A DNA stretch of 64,000 nt from Phytopseudomonas daroniae (GTDB lineage: Bacteria; Pseudomonadota; Gammaproteobacteria; Pseudomonadales; Pseudomonadaceae), in the NCBI RefSeq assembly GCF_004327285.1, contig NZ_QJUI01000009.1, positions 62,001 to 126,000 of the forward strand, given 5' to 3'. How positions within the stretch are numbered: the first letter of the stretch is position 1; each line of letters starts with the position of its first letter. The notes under the pieces are model-generated. The model saw only the letters and a list, made by a program, of their open reading frames with translations, searched no databases and was not told the origin of the DNA. Shown here one piece after another: positions 17,993-27,216 of the stretch. Position numbers and translations under genes: made by a program.

Positions 17993-19453
17993 CTAGTCGA
18001 GGCCGCCGATGTGCCAGGCTTTAACTTCGAGGAACTCGTCCAGACCGTACTTGGAACCTTCACGGCCAGTGCCGGACTGCTTCATGCCACCAAATGGTGC
18101 TACCTCCATGGAGATCACCCCGGTGTTCAGGCCGACCATGCCGAACTCCAGGCGTTCGCCCACGCGCCAGGCGCGGCGCATGTCCTGGGTGAAATAATAG
18201 GCGCCCAGGCCGTAAGGTGTGGCATTGGCCAGCGCCAGGGCTTCGGCTTCATCCTTGAAGCGGAACAGCGGGGCGACCGGACCGAAGGTTTCTTCGTTGG
18301 CCAGCAGCATGTCGGCATTGGCATCGCGCAGCACAGTGGGTTGTACATACAGGCCTTCGCCCTCTGGCGCGCCACCGATGGTGATGCTGGCACCTTTTTC
18401 CAGCGCGTCGCCGATATGCCGTGCCACCTTGTCCACTGCCGCGGCATTGATCAGCGGGCCGATGGTGACGCCGCTCTGCAAGCCGTCACCAACCTTGAGC
18501 TGAGCCACCGTCGCACTCAGGCGTTCGGAGAAACGCTCGTAGATACCATCCTGCACCAGGATGCGATTGGCACACACGCAGGTCTGCCCGGCGTTGCGGA
18601 ATTTGCTCTGCATGACGCCAGCAATCGCCAGGTCGAGGTCGGCATCGTCGAATACGATGAAGGGGGCATTGCCGCCCAGCTCCAGGCTCAGGCGTTTGAT
18701 GGTGGCGGCGCACTGGCTCATCAGCAACTGGCCAACGCGTGTGGAGCCGGTGAACGACAGTTTGCGTACTGCCGGGTTGGCGGTCATCTCTGCGCCCACG
18801 CCCGCTGGCAGGCCGGTCAGCACGTTGAAGACGCCGGCAGGAATGCCCGCGCGTTCGGCCAGTACGGCCAGTGCTAGGGCCGACAGCGGTGTCATCTCCG
18901 AAGGCTTGACCAGCACCGGGCAGCCGGCTGCTAATGCCGGGGCGCACTTGCGGGTGATCATCGCATTGGGGAAGTTCCAGGGTGTGATGGCGGCTACCAC
19001 ACCGATCGGCTGCTTGAGTACCAGAATGCGCCGGTCTGCTGTTGGCGAAGGGATGGTGTCGCCATAGATACGCCGCGCTTCTTCCGCAAACCATTTGACG
19101 AAGCTGGCACCGTAGGCGATCTCGCCGCGCGCCTCGGCCAATGGCTTGCCCTGTTCGGCGGTCATGATCAGCGCCAGGTCTTCCTGGTTGTCCGTGATCA
19201 GTTGAAACCAGCTTTCCAGGTAGCGTGCCCGTTCGGCAGCCGGCACTTCACGCCAAGTGGAGAAGCGCGCTTCGGCTGCTTCGATGGCGCGGCGGGTTTC
19301 CGTTGCCTGCAGTGCTGGTACGCGGGCGATGACGCTGCCGTTGGCCGGATTGATCACGTCGATGGTGCCGCCGTCATCGGCTTCGATCCAGGCACCGTTG
19401 GCATAGGCACGTTCGACGAGCAGGGAAGGGTCACGCAATTGGCTTTTCAACAT
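17993..19453 (-). CDS. gabD: NAD(P)+-dependent succinate-semialdehyde dehydrogenase
   Basis: Aldehyde dehydrogenase of 486 residues, the usual GabD length. It oxidises succinate semialdehyde from GabT to succinate. Motifs: TPWNFPNAMITRKCAPALAA, SFTGSTRVGQLLM, the general base Glu in LELGGNAPFIVFDDAD and the catalytic Cys in NAGQTCVCANR at about residue 292, with CVCAN typical of GabD. It stands alone between the potBC-like operon end (with a hairpin at about 19620) and the PotA-like gene 136 bp downstream. A glutarate-semialdehyde substrate is also possible because GabD enzymes accept it. Confidence 0.93.
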   Translation of the reverse strand: MLKSQLRDPSLLVERAYANGAWIEADDGGTIDVINPANGSVIARVPALQATETRRAIEAAEARFSTWREVPAAERARYLESWFQLITDNQEDLALIMTAEQGKPLAEARGEIAYGASFVKWFAEEARRIYGDTIPSPTADRRILVLKQPIGVVAAITPWNFPNAMITRKCAPALAAGCPVLVKPSEMTPLSALALAVLAERAGIPAGVFNVLTGLPAGVGAEMTANPAVRKLSFTGSTRVGQLLMSQCAATIKRLSLELGGNAPFIVFDDADLDLAIAGVMQSKFRNAGQTCVCANRILVQDGIYERFSERLSATVAQLKVGDGLQSGVTIGPLINAAAVDKVARHIGDALEKGASITIGGAPEGEGLYVQPTVLRDANADMLLANEETFGPVAPLFRFKDEAEALALANATPYGLGAYYFTQDMRRAWRVGERLEFGMVGLNTGVISMEVAPFGGMKQSGTGREGSKYGLDEFLEVKAWHIGGLD

Positions 19454-19617
19454 GATCAGAACCTTGAGGCTATGAAGGATGGGCTCATTGTAAAAATCAC
19501 CGCCCAGCGGGCGATGCCGAGATAGAGCGGTACACGGCTGGTAGATGCTGAATTGCGACGATTGACGGCAGGCTGTGCTGGCACTCGAAGGGCCGGGTAG
19601 AGCGCTGGAGGCTGAAT

Positions 19618-19646
19618 GAAAGAGCGGGCAGGCCGTGCCCGCTTTC
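19618..19646 (-). terminator. Probable terminator after the permease operon
   Basis: Minus-strand hairpin with the 8-bp stem AGCGGGCA/TGCCCGCT and a 5-base loop, followed by a short T-rich stretch (CTTTC). It lies about 45 bp behind the stop of the PotC-like permease and before gabD. The weak T-tract suggests incomplete termination. Confidence 0.5.
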
Positions 19647-19689
19647 TCGTTCAGCTTTTCTGTCAGTCAAAGGTCTCGGGCCGCCTGCA

Positions 19690-20487
19690 TTACCCCTGCT
19701 TGTTGCGTCCGGCAATGATTACCAGGATCAACGAGGCGAGAATCAGGATCGAACTGATCGCCGCGATGGTCGGGTCGATTTCGTCACGCAGGGCGGTGAA
19801 CATGCGTTTGGTCAGGGTCTGGTTGTCGCCGCCGGAGACGAACAACGCCACCACGGTCTCATCCAGTGAGGTGATGAAGGCGAACAGCGTCGCCGATACG
19901 ACGCTTGGCTTGATCTGCGGCAGGGTCACCGCCATGAACGCCCGAAAACGGTTCATGCCGAGGCTGCGGGCCACCATTTCCTGGGACATGTCGAAGTTAC
20001 GCAGGCCGGCGAGCAGGGCGATGATCACGTATGGCAAGGCCAGCATGATATGCGCCAGTACCAGGCCGGTCAGCGTACTGATGAGGCCGATGCGCGCGTA
20101 GACGAAGAACACCCCGGCGGCGATCAGAATGATCGGCACCATCATCGGCAGCAGCAGAATGATCTGCAGCGTGCGGACGACCTTCAGGGTCGAGTTATTG
20201 ATCGCGTAAGCCGCCGCCATGCCGATCGGCAGGCTGATCAGCATGGTGAAGCAAGCGGTGATCAGGCTGACCTTGGCTGCCGACATCCATTCGCGGCTAT
20301 TGAAGAACGCCTCGTACCAGGTGGTCGACCACTGCTTGGGCGGGAACTGCAGAAAGCGCGCTTCGGAAAACGACATTGGCACCACGATCAGTACCGGGAT
20401 GATCAGGTACAGCAGGATCGCTGCAACCACGATGGTGAACAACACGTGGGAGAGTCGCAGATAACGCAGGCTGGCGAACAGGTTCAT
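19690..20487 (-). CDS. PotC-like ABC transporter permease
   Basis: Inner-membrane permease of 265 residues with six predicted membrane helices and the EAA loop motif ARSLGMNRFRAFMAVTLPQI that contacts the ATPase. It pairs with the PotB-like permease, whose stop overlaps its start (shared base 20487). It belongs to the importer for a polyamine or omega-amino acid. Confidence 0.93.
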   Translation of the reverse strand: MNLFASLRYLRLSHVLFTIVVAAILLYLIIPVLIVVPMSFSEARFLQFPPKQWSTTWYEAFFNSREWMSAAKVSLITACFTMLISLPIGMAAAYAINNSTLKVVRTLQIILLLPMMVPIILIAAGVFFVYARIGLISTLTGLVLAHIMLALPYVIIALLAGLRNFDMSQEMVARSLGMNRFRAFMAVTLPQIKPSVVSATLFAFITSLDETVVALFVSGGDNQTLTKRMFTALRDEIDPTIAAISSILILASLILVIIAGRNKQG

Positions 20488-21410
20488 TAGCGTGCTCCCA
20501 GAATTCGTTCGATGGGAATGAAGCGGTTGATGCCCCAGAAAATCAGGAACACCACGAGCAGCAGCACCAGGCCGACCGCGCTTGCCGCGCCCCAGGCGTG
20601 ATACAGCTCAACGTTACGTTGCACCAGCATCGACACCAGGATGGTGCGGCCACCGCCCAGCAACTCGGGGGTGATGAAGAAACCCAGGCAGATCACGAAT
20701 ACCAGAATGGAGCCGGCCATGATCCCCGGCGCGGCCATTGGCAGGAATACCCGGCGGAAGGTGTAGAAAGGCTTGGCGCCCAGGCTGTCGGAAGCCTGCA
20801 GCAAGTCCTGTGGGATCTTCTTCATTACCGCGTACAGCGGCAGCACCATGAATGGCAGCATCACATGCAGGGTGCCGATCACCGTGCCGGTAGTGTTGTG
20901 CATCAGATTCAGTGGCTGGTCGATGATGCCCATGTCAATCAGCGTCTGGTTGACCAGCCCGCGGCGTTGCAGCAGCACCAGCCAGGCGTAGGAGCGTACC
21001 AGTACGCTGGTCCAGAACGGCAGGATCACGCAGATCAGCACCAGATTGGCCCAGAAGCCATGCAGGCGCGACGCCGCGTAGGCGATCGGGAAGCCCATGA
21101 TGATCGACAGGATGGTCACCAGGAAGCTGATCTTGAAGGTCAGTGCGAAGGTGTCCCAGTAGATCGGCTCCCTGAATATCCGCAGGTAGTTGGCCAGGGT
21201 GAATCCTTCCTCACTCTGCACCGACTGGAAGGCCAGCCAGCACAGAGGCAGTATCAGCAGCACGGCCACCATGAGCAGCGCGGGGGCGAGCAGCAACAGC
21301 ATCGCGGTGTGCTCCTTGCGCTCCTCGCGAGCCAGGGCGGTTTCGTTGACCCGCGGCGGGCGCTGGTCACTGGAGTCGGGCAAGGATTTGACCAGATAGG
21401 CGTTGGACAT
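20487..21410 (-). CDS. PotB-like ABC transporter permease
   Basis: Permease of 307 residues with a roughly 30-residue cytoplasmic N-terminus (rich in charged residues) before the first membrane helix LLLLAPALLMVAVLLILPL, then five more helices and an EAA loop around DLLQASDSLGAKPFYTFRRV. It begins 11 bp behind the binding-protein gene and overlaps the PotC-like gene, so the three form one operon. Substrate specificity is set by the binding protein. Confidence 0.93.
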   Translation of the reverse strand: MSNAYLVKSLPDSSDQRPPRVNETALAREERKEHTAMLLLLAPALLMVAVLLILPLCWLAFQSVQSEEGFTLANYLRIFREPIYWDTFALTFKISFLVTILSIIMGFPIAYAASRLHGFWANLVLICVILPFWTSVLVRSYAWLVLLQRRGLVNQTLIDMGIIDQPLNLMHNTTGTVIGTLHVMLPFMVLPLYAVMKKIPQDLLQASDSLGAKPFYTFRRVFLPMAAPGIMAGSILVFVICLGFFITPELLGGGRTILVSMLVQRNVELYHAWGAASAVGLVLLLVVFLIFWGINRFIPIERILGAR

Positions 21411-21421
21411 GGGGCCTCCGA

Positions 21422-22474
21422 TTACTTCTTCTGAACGAAGGAGAGCCAGCGTTCTTCAGCCTTGATGCCTTCTTCGGATGCCCACCATTTCGCGGACAGC
21501 AAGGCCTGGCGAGAAATGTTTTCAGGCGAGGACGGCAGCTTCGCGGCGCGCTCGGCGGGGATCACGCCAGTCTTGAACGCCTCGGGGTTGAGTGGGCCGT
21601 AGTCGATGATCATCGGCAGTGCGGCCTGTAGCTTGGCGTCGATGGCCTCGTTAACGAACTTCATCGCCGCAGCTTTGTGCGGGGTGCCTTTGAGCACGCA
21701 CAGTGAGTTGGTTTCCAGGATGCCTTGGTTGTAATCGAATACCACCGGTGCGCCGGCTTCCTGTACCGCGCTGATGCGACCGTTCCAGGCCTGGATCATG
21801 TCGACTTCGCCATCGCTGATCAACTGCGCCGACTGCCCGCCAGACGTCCACCAGGTGGCGATATTCGGCTTGATTTCCTCCAGTTTTCTGAAGGCGCGAT
21901 CAACATCCATGGGGTACAGCTCGTCGGCCGGCACACCGTCGGCGAGCAGGGCGATCTCCAGCGTTGGGCGCGGCAGGTTGCGCAGCGCACGTTGTCCTGG
22001 GTACTTCTTGGTATTCCAGAAGTCCGCCCAGGTTTTGGGCGCGGAGTCTTCATCGAAGGCATCGGTGCGGTAGGCCAGTACTGTGGAGTAGCTGATGTAG
22101 CCAACGCTGTAGTCATCTTTCAACTCGGCTGGGAGTTGCGCGGCATTGGGGATCAGCGCCAGGTCGAGCTTCTCGAACAAGCCTTCCTGTACGCCGCGAA
22201 TGCAATCGCCTGTGGGCAGGTCGACCACATCCCAGGTGACCTTGCCACTTTCGACCTGGGTCTTGATGATCGGATAGGCCTTGGGCGAGCTGTCCTGTTT
22301 CAGCGTCAGACCAAGCTTCTTGGCCGCCGGATCGAGAATCGCCTTGGTCTGGGCCTCCTGATAGGCGCCGCCCTGAGAGACGAAGGTGATTTGTTCTGCG
22401 AGGGCCTGGTTGCTCATGCCGATCAACAGGGCCAGGGTTGCGCCGCTGATTGCGTTGCTGGGAAATTGGCTCAT
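21422..22474 (-). CDS. PotD-like ABC transporter substrate-binding protein (operon copy)
   Basis: Periplasmic binding protein of 350 residues with a signal peptide ending near residue 26 (SNQALA) and mature start EQITFVSQGG. It is a paralogue of the protein at 643-1692. Conserved blocks include KVTWDVVDLPTGDCIRG and TWWTSGGQSAQLISDGEVDM, which line the ligand cleft in this family. First gene of the operon with two permeases. With gabT, gabD and a PotA-like ATPase in the same run, the likely ligand is GABA or a related omega-amino acid; this is inference from context. Confidence 0.92.
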   Translation of the reverse strand: MSQFPSNAISGATLALLIGMSNQALAEQITFVSQGGAYQEAQTKAILDPAAKKLGLTLKQDSSPKAYPIIKTQVESGKVTWDVVDLPTGDCIRGVQEGLFEKLDLALIPNAAQLPAELKDDYSVGYISYSTVLAYRTDAFDEDSAPKTWADFWNTKKYPGQRALRNLPRPTLEIALLADGVPADELYPMDVDRAFRKLEEIKPNIATWWTSGGQSAQLISDGEVDMIQAWNGRISAVQEAGAPVVFDYNQGILETNSLCVLKGTPHKAAAMKFVNEAIDAKLQAALPMIIDYGPLNPEAFKTGVIPAERAAKLPSSPENISRQALLSAKWWASEEGIKAEERWLSFVQKK

Positions 22475-22560
22475 AGGGGCTCCGAATGATTGGCAGATTT
22501 AATAGGCGAATTAGAGGTTTTATTCGGGTCGCTCTGCGGGAGCATGCAGTCCCTAATGTA

Positions 22561-22574
22561 CTGGTAAGTACCAG
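22561..22574. promoter_or_regulatory. Candidate operator upstream of the PotD-like operon
   Basis: CTGGTA-AG-TACCAG, a perfect 6-bp dyad 87 bases upstream of the binding-protein start, in an otherwise unstructured leader. Possibly the site of the Lrp or another regulator; inferred from symmetry only. Confidence 0.35.
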
Positions 22575-22737
22575 ACCAAAATGCATACAAATCGAAGGCG
22601 CCGGAGCTGTTTATTGCGAAATGAAGGCAGGCGGCAGCATGTCCTGCGCTGTACTTGCGCAGTCGTCCTTATGGCCTGTATGGCGGATGTGCTGAAGGGC
22701 TCAAGCGTGAGCTTTCTTGAGGAGGGAAAGGCTTAAG

Positions 22738-23610
22738 TCAGTGCGGGCGTTTCACATCTTGATCGGCAAGGCATTCGCCTTCGCCATCTGTTGGTGACGC
22801 GTTCGTCTCCTGATAATCCGGATGCTCGACCTGCAGGCGGCGCAAACGTGCCAGCGGATCCTGTCGATAGAACAGGCGCAACTGGGCGTAGACCTCGGGG
22901 AAGGTCTCGTCGAGCAGATCGGGGGCGTTGAAGAAGTATTCGCTGGTCACTGCAAAGAACTCGGCAGGGTTTTCCGCTGCGTAGGGATCGAGAGCGGTTT
23001 GCGCCTCGGGATCGGCATCCAGTGCGGCGTTCATGCTGTCGAACGCCTGCTGCATGGCTGCCGCCCAGTCCTGGATAGACATGCCGTGGTGCAGTGGCGG
23101 CAGGCCGTTGGCATCGCCGCCGAGCATGTCCAGCTTGTGTGCCAGTTCGTGGATCACCAGGTTGTAGCCTTCCCAGCCGCCGCTGGCCTGTACGCCGGGC
23201 CAGGCGAGAATTACCGGGCCCTGCTGCCAGGCTTCGCCGCTGTGCTCGCCATCCCATTCGTGTTCGATACCGCCGGAGTCACGATGCCGTTGCGGGCTGA
23301 CGAAGTCGTCCGGGTAGAGGATGACTTCGTGGAAACCCTGGTACCAGTTCAGGTCGGTCAGACCGAGCAGTGGCAATTCGGCCAGCGTCGCCAGGGCCAG
23401 GCGATCTTCGTTATCCAGTTCGAGGCCGGGCAGGGTGGTCAGGTGTTTGCTGTGCAGAAACAGCACGGCGCGCTCGCGCAGGCGGCGTTCGTCGTCTTCG
23501 CTGAGCCCGTCGAGAATCGGCAGACGCTGGCGCACGATGGCCCAACTGTCGTCGCTGACGGGATGGCGGGAGAGGATGCGCCGACGGCGCCAGGCGCTAA
23601 ACGACCACAT
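22738..23610 (-). CDS. mtfA: MtfA-like M90 zinc peptidase
   Basis: Protein of 290 residues from MWSFSAWRRRR, related to MtfA (formerly YeeI), a zinc aminopeptidase that in E. coli binds the repressor Mlc. The HELAHKLDML motif at about residues 155-164 supplies the two zinc His and the catalytic Glu, and a downstream Glu in AENPAEFFAVTSEYFF matches the third ligand region. An in-frame ATG ten codons upstream is less likely. Membrane segments are absent, so it is cytoplasmic. It stands alone between transporter genes and an interspersed element. Confidence 0.87.
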   Translation of the reverse strand: MWSFSAWRRRRILSRHPVSDDSWAIVRQRLPILDGLSEDDERRLRERAVLFLHSKHLTTLPGLELDNEDRLALATLAELPLLGLTDLNWYQGFHEVILYPDDFVSPQRHRDSGGIEHEWDGEHSGEAWQQGPVILAWPGVQASGGWEGYNLVIHELAHKLDMLGGDANGLPPLHHGMSIQDWAAAMQQAFDSMNAALDADPEAQTALDPYAAENPAEFFAVTSEYFFNAPDLLDETFPEVYAQLRLFYRQDPLARLRRLQVEHPDYQETNASPTDGEGECLADQDVKRPH

Positions 23611-23641
23611 GACAAAGGCTCGGTTGCAGGGTGGCGTCACC

Positions 23642-23789
23642 TTAACAGGCTGTTGAAAAACTACCTACGTTGCCGCTGCGTCGTTAAAAACAGGCTCAAA
23701 ATGCTCATGTACAACTCGTACACTCCGCTTTCTCGCCTGCTTTTGCCTCGCATCGGCTGCCTCGGCTACGTTCTTCAACGGCCTGTTAA
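23642..23789. repeat. 148-bp element with terminal inverted repeats (MITE-like)
   Basis: The ends TTAACAGGCTGTTGAAAAAC and GTTCTTCAACGGCCTGTTAA are inverted repeats matching at 18 of 20 positions, each bounded by TTAA. The interior has no gene. The sequence type (AACAGGCTGTTGAA ... CTACGTTCTTCAAC) is familiar as a dispersed repeat of pseudomonads. It lies between mtfA and a GNAT gene. Confidence 0.75.
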
Positions 23790-23822
23790 GCAGGCCATCC
23801 GCTTACCGCAAGCGCGCAGGCG

Positions 23823-24278
23823 TTACTCGCTGTTGATCGGCAGCACGTAGTTCTTGAACTGCTCGTCTTCGACGAAGCCGATCGACTCATAGACCTTCTG
23901 CGCTACGTCGTTATCGCGGCTGGTGGCCACGCGCATGCGCACGGCATGGGTCTGTTTGGCCATCTTCTTCGCGGTTTGCAGCAGGCGGTCGGCGACCAGT
24001 TGTCGGCGGGCATCTTCGGCCACATAGATGTCATTGAGAATCCACACGCGTTTGAGCGATAGCGACGAGAAGCTCGGGTAGAGCTGGCAGAAGCCCAGCA
24101 GCTTGTCATCGTCGTCGGGCAGGGCCAGGTAGATCACCGATTCCTGGCGCTTGAGGCGGGTCTCGAGGAACTTGCGCGACGAGTCGGGGAAGGGCAGCTC
24201 GCCATAGAATTCGCGGTATTTGACGAACAGCGGGGTAAGTAGATCCAGATGCTCCAGAGTGGCTTGCACGATGCGCAT
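23823..24278 (-). CDS. GNAT-family N-acetyltransferase
   Basis: Acetyltransferase of 151 residues from MRIVQATLEHLD. The start is favoured over an upstream in-frame ATG at 24476 because the added 66 residues do not resemble the family and overlap the mpl promoter region. The acetyl-CoA binding motif A is NDIYVAEDARRQLVADRLL (Arg-rich loop and following helix), and SIGFVED is motif B. The substrate is unknown. It is divergent from mpl. Confidence 0.87.
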   Translation of the reverse strand: MRIVQATLEHLDLLTPLFVKYREFYGELPFPDSSRKFLETRLKRQESVIYLALPDDDDKLLGFCQLYPSFSSLSLKRVWILNDIYVAEDARRQLVADRLLQTAKKMAKQTHAVRMRVATSRDNDVAQKVYESIGFVEDEQFKNYVLPINSE

Positions 24279-24518
24279 GGGTGGGGCCTCGTTGGCTGTC
24301 GGATGGAGACGGCAGGCGTTTCGATTAAAGAGCAGTTTTCGCGCTAAAGCCAGCGGCGCAGAGCCTTTACACCATGGCCAGGCGGTTTTCTCTGGCCGCG
24401 TGAGGTCGCCATTTTGGCTCGTGCGAGCAGGCAGGCTGCGAGGCGCCGCTGTGCTAATCTGCGGCAATGTTTTCATTCGGCTCGCCCGCTATTCGGCGCG
24501 CCTGTTTTCGAGGTTTTC

Positions 24519-25958
24519 ATGCATATCCACATTCTCGGCATCTGCGGCACGTTCATGGGCTCGCTGGCGGTGCTGGCCAAGGAGCTGGGCCATCGCGTCA
24601 CCGGCTCCGACGCCAACGTCTATCCGCCCATGAGCACCCAGCTCGAGGCTCAGGGCATCGAGCTGATGCAGGGCTACGATCCAGCCCACTTGCAGCCAGC
24701 CCCTGATCTGGTGGTGGTAGGCAATGCCATGAGCCGCGGCAACCCGGCGGTGGAATATGTGTTGAACAAGGGGCTGCCCTATGTATCCGGGCCACAGTGG
24801 CTGGCGGATCATGTGCTGCAGGGCCGCTGGGTGTTGGCAGTGGCTGGTACCCACGGCAAGACCAGCAGTTCGAGCATGCTCGCCTGGGTGCTGGAACATG
24901 CCGGCATGGCGCCGGGGTTCCTGATTGGTGGCGTGCCGCAGAACTTCGGCATTTCCGCGCGCCTGGGCGATACGCCGTTTTTCGTGGTCGAGGCCGATGA
25001 ATACGACAGCGCGTTCTTCGACAAACGCAGCAAGTTCGTCCATTACCGTCCGCGTACGGCGATCCTCAATAACCTCGAGTTCGACCACGCGGACATCTTC
25101 CCGGATCTGGCGGCCATCGAACGGCAGTTCCATCATCTGGTGCGGATCATCCCCGGTGAAGGCCTGGTCATCCATCCGGCCAGTGAAACCGCGCTGGCGC
25201 GGGTGATCGGCATGGGTTGCTGGACGCCGGTGCAGACCACTGGCGAAGGCGGTCAGTGGCAGGCACGTCTGCTCGCCGCAGACGGGTCGCGTTTCGAGGT
25301 GAGTTTCGAAGGCAAGGTCGAGGGCGTGGTGGAGTGGGGCCTGACCGGCCAGCACAACGTCGCCAATGCCCTGGCGGTACTGGCCGCGGCGCGTCATGTC
25401 GGTGTGGTGCCGGCGCTGGGCATCGAGGCCCTGGGGCGTTTTATCAATGCCAAGCGGCGCATGGAAAAGGTCGCCGAGGTGAAGGGGGTGACCGTCTATG
25501 ACGACTTCGCCCACCACCCGACGGCCATTGCCACCACGCTCGACGGCTTGCGCAAGCGTGTCGGCGATGAGCAGATCATCGCGGTCATCGAGCCGCGCTC
25601 CAACTCCATGAAGCTCGGCGCCCATCGCGACGGCCTGGCCGAATCCGCCGAGCAGGCCGATGCGGTGTTCTGGTACGCGCCGCCGAACCTCGGTTGGGAT
25701 CTGGCCGCCACCGTCGCGGGTGCGCGTACGCCGACCCAGGTGTGCGATTCGCTGGAGACCATCATCGAGGGGGTCAAGGCGCTGGTGCGCCCCGGTACTC
25801 AGGTGGTGATCATGAGCAATGGCGGTTTCGGTGGCTTGCACGGCAAGCTGGCCGCGGCGTTAGCAGGTGATAAATCTGAGGCGCATTCGGATCAGGAGAA
25901 GCTCCGTAGTCCGGATAGCGGCAATGTAATCCCTGGCCCATGGGGCGCTGGAAATTAA
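24519..25958 (+). CDS. mpl: UDP-N-acetylmuramate:L-alanyl-gamma-D-glutamyl-meso-diaminopimelate ligase
   Basis: Mur ligase family enzyme of 479 residues that recycles cell-wall tripeptide by ligating it to UDP-MurNAc. The N-terminal ILGICGTFMG nucleotide-binding block, ATP-binding loop AVAGTHGKTSSSSM (about 108-121), catalytic FVVEADEYDSAFFDKRSKF and the C-terminal YDDFAHHPTAI and RSNSMKLG are all present. The last 25 or so residues after LAAALAG are a low-complexity tail beyond the usual end near residue 450. ATG is preceded by GAGG. ubiX starts directly after the stop codon (TAAATG), so the two are translationally linked. Confidence 0.95.
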   Translation: MHIHILGICGTFMGSLAVLAKELGHRVTGSDANVYPPMSTQLEAQGIELMQGYDPAHLQPAPDLVVVGNAMSRGNPAVEYVLNKGLPYVSGPQWLADHVLQGRWVLAVAGTHGKTSSSSMLAWVLEHAGMAPGFLIGGVPQNFGISARLGDTPFFVVEADEYDSAFFDKRSKFVHYRPRTAILNNLEFDHADIFPDLAAIERQFHHLVRIIPGEGLVIHPASETALARVIGMGCWTPVQTTGEGGQWQARLLAADGSRFEVSFEGKVEGVVEWGLTGQHNVANALAVLAAARHVGVVPALGIEALGRFINAKRRMEKVAEVKGVTVYDDFAHHPTAIATTLDGLRKRVGDEQIIAVIEPRSNSMKLGAHRDGLAESAEQADAVFWYAPPNLGWDLAATVAGARTPTQVCDSLETIIEGVKALVRPGTQVVIMSNGGFGGLHGKLAAALAGDKSEAHSDQEKLRSPDSGNVIPGPWGAGN

Positions 25959-26591
25959 ATGAACGGTTCCGAGAGAGTTACCCTGGCCATGACCGGCGCC
26001 TCCGGCGCGCAGTATGGTTTGCGCCTGCTCGACTGCCTGGTGCGCGAGGATCGGGAAGTGCACTTCCTGATCTCCAAGGCCGCGCAGTTGGTGATGGCCA
26101 CCGAGACGGACGTCAGTTTGCCGGCCAAACCCCAGGCCATGCAGGCGTTTCTCACCGAATACACCGGCGCGACCGACGGGCAGATCCGCGTGTACGGCAA
26201 GGAAGACTGGATGGCGCCGGTGGCCTCCGGTTCCGGCGCGCCCTCTGCCATGGTGGTGGTGCCGTGCAGCACCGGCACCCTGTCGGCCATCGCCACTGGC
26301 GCCTGCAACAACCTGATCGAGCGTGCCGCCGATGTGGCCCTCAAGGAGCGCCGCCAGCTGATTCTGGTACCGCGCGAGGCGCCGTACTCGAGCATTCATC
26401 TGGAGCACATGCTCAAGCTCTCCAACCTGGGCGTGACCATCCTGCCGGCCTCGCCAGGTTTCTATCACCAGCCGCAGACCCTGGATGACCTGATCGACTT
26501 CGTCGTCGCGCGCATTCTCAACTGCCTGAATATCCCTCAGGACATGCTGCCGCGCTGGGGCGAGCATCACCTCAACAGTGGCGATGAGTAA
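25959..26591 (+). CDS. ubiX: Flavin prenyltransferase UbiX
   Basis: Flavin prenyltransferase of 210 residues that makes prenyl-FMN, the cofactor of the decarboxylase UbiD in ubiquinone synthesis. Motifs: [17 protein letters not shown] at the N-terminus, [20 protein letters not shown] in the FMN site, and [16 protein letters not shown]. It begins at the base after the mpl stop. A lipoprotein gene overlaps its end by 8 bp. Confidence 0.95.
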   Translation: MNGSERVTLAMTGASGAQYGLRLLDCLVREDREVHFLISKAAQLVMATETDVSLPAKPQAMQAFLTEYTGATDGQIRVYGKEDWMAPVASGSGAPSAMVVVPCSTGTLSAIATGACNNLIERAADVALKERRQLILVPREAPYSSIHLEHMLKLSNLGVTILPASPGFYHQPQTLDDLIDFVVARILNCLNIPQDMLPRWGEHHLNSGDE

Positions 26592-26877
26592 GCACGCGCT
26601 CTGCGCTGTGTTGCTGGCTTGCCTGCAAATGGGCGGCTGCGCCACCGCGCGCACCCTGGACGCCGCCAAGCCCGGAGCGCCGGTGGTTTACGCCGGTACC
26701 CGGTTGGACTGGTATGCGCTGCAGGGCGGTTGCTGCCCCGTCGAGCGTTTCGGTGCCGAGGCGCCGACCTACGCCGCCGTCGACCTGCCGGCCAGCGCCC
26801 TGCTCGATACCCTGCTGTTGCCGCTGTCGCTGGCGAAAGCCCTGGGCATTGGTCTTCTGGTCAGAGGCGGTGGATAA
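26584..26877 (+). CDS. YceK/YidQ-family lipoprotein
   Basis: Small protein of 97 residues with a type II signal peptide: [19 protein letters not shown] puts the lipidated Cys at residue 19. The mature part has the DUF1375 pattern [10 protein letters not shown] followed by a block with [15 protein letters not shown]. Its ATG lies inside the last codons of ubiX, so translation is coupled; a GTG two codons earlier is an alternative start. Function is unknown; the family is thought to be an outer-membrane or inner-membrane lipoprotein. Confidence 0.82.
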   Translation: MSKHALCAVLLACLQMGGCATARTLDAAKPGAPVVYAGTRLDWYALQGGCCPVERFGAEAPTYAAVDLPASALLDTLLLPLSLAKALGIGLLVRGGG

Positions 26878-27216
26878 GCTCGCGAGCAGGCGGAGATAGA
26901 CAGTGGCTTGATCCTTGGCATGCAAGCGTCGGTTGGGCGTCAGATTGTTCACCTTTGGCAGCCATCATCGCCCTCGGGATGATGCGATGGCGGATACCTC
27001 ACAAAACGTAGTGTGCCCACCAATCGCCGGCAAGCCGGCTCCTACCGGGGCGCGTGACCTCTATGCATTATGTAAGAGCAGCGGGGGCGCCTAGCCTTGC
27101 GGGCGATGCTTGCAGACATTCAGCCGGACTCGTGGTCTGGCCGCCAATCGTCGTAGGAGCGCGACTCCTACGATCCGTTTCAGGCACCCGTTGCGTTCGC
27201 TTTCCTCACATCCTGA
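26878..27216. other. Gene-free spacer with REP-like hairpins
   Basis: No supportable gene in about 340 bp. It contains a REP-type sequence GCCGGCAAGCCGGCTCCTAC at 27026-27045 and a 9-bp hairpin TCGTAGGAG/CTCCTACGA at 27151-27173. Both are typical 3' elements between convergent genes in Pseudomonas. Confidence 0.65.

Noticed and set aside
26878..27216. tRNA or small RNA gene
   Set aside because: The hairpins present are REP-type inverted repeats; no cloverleaf or TTCGAATCC-type arm is seen.
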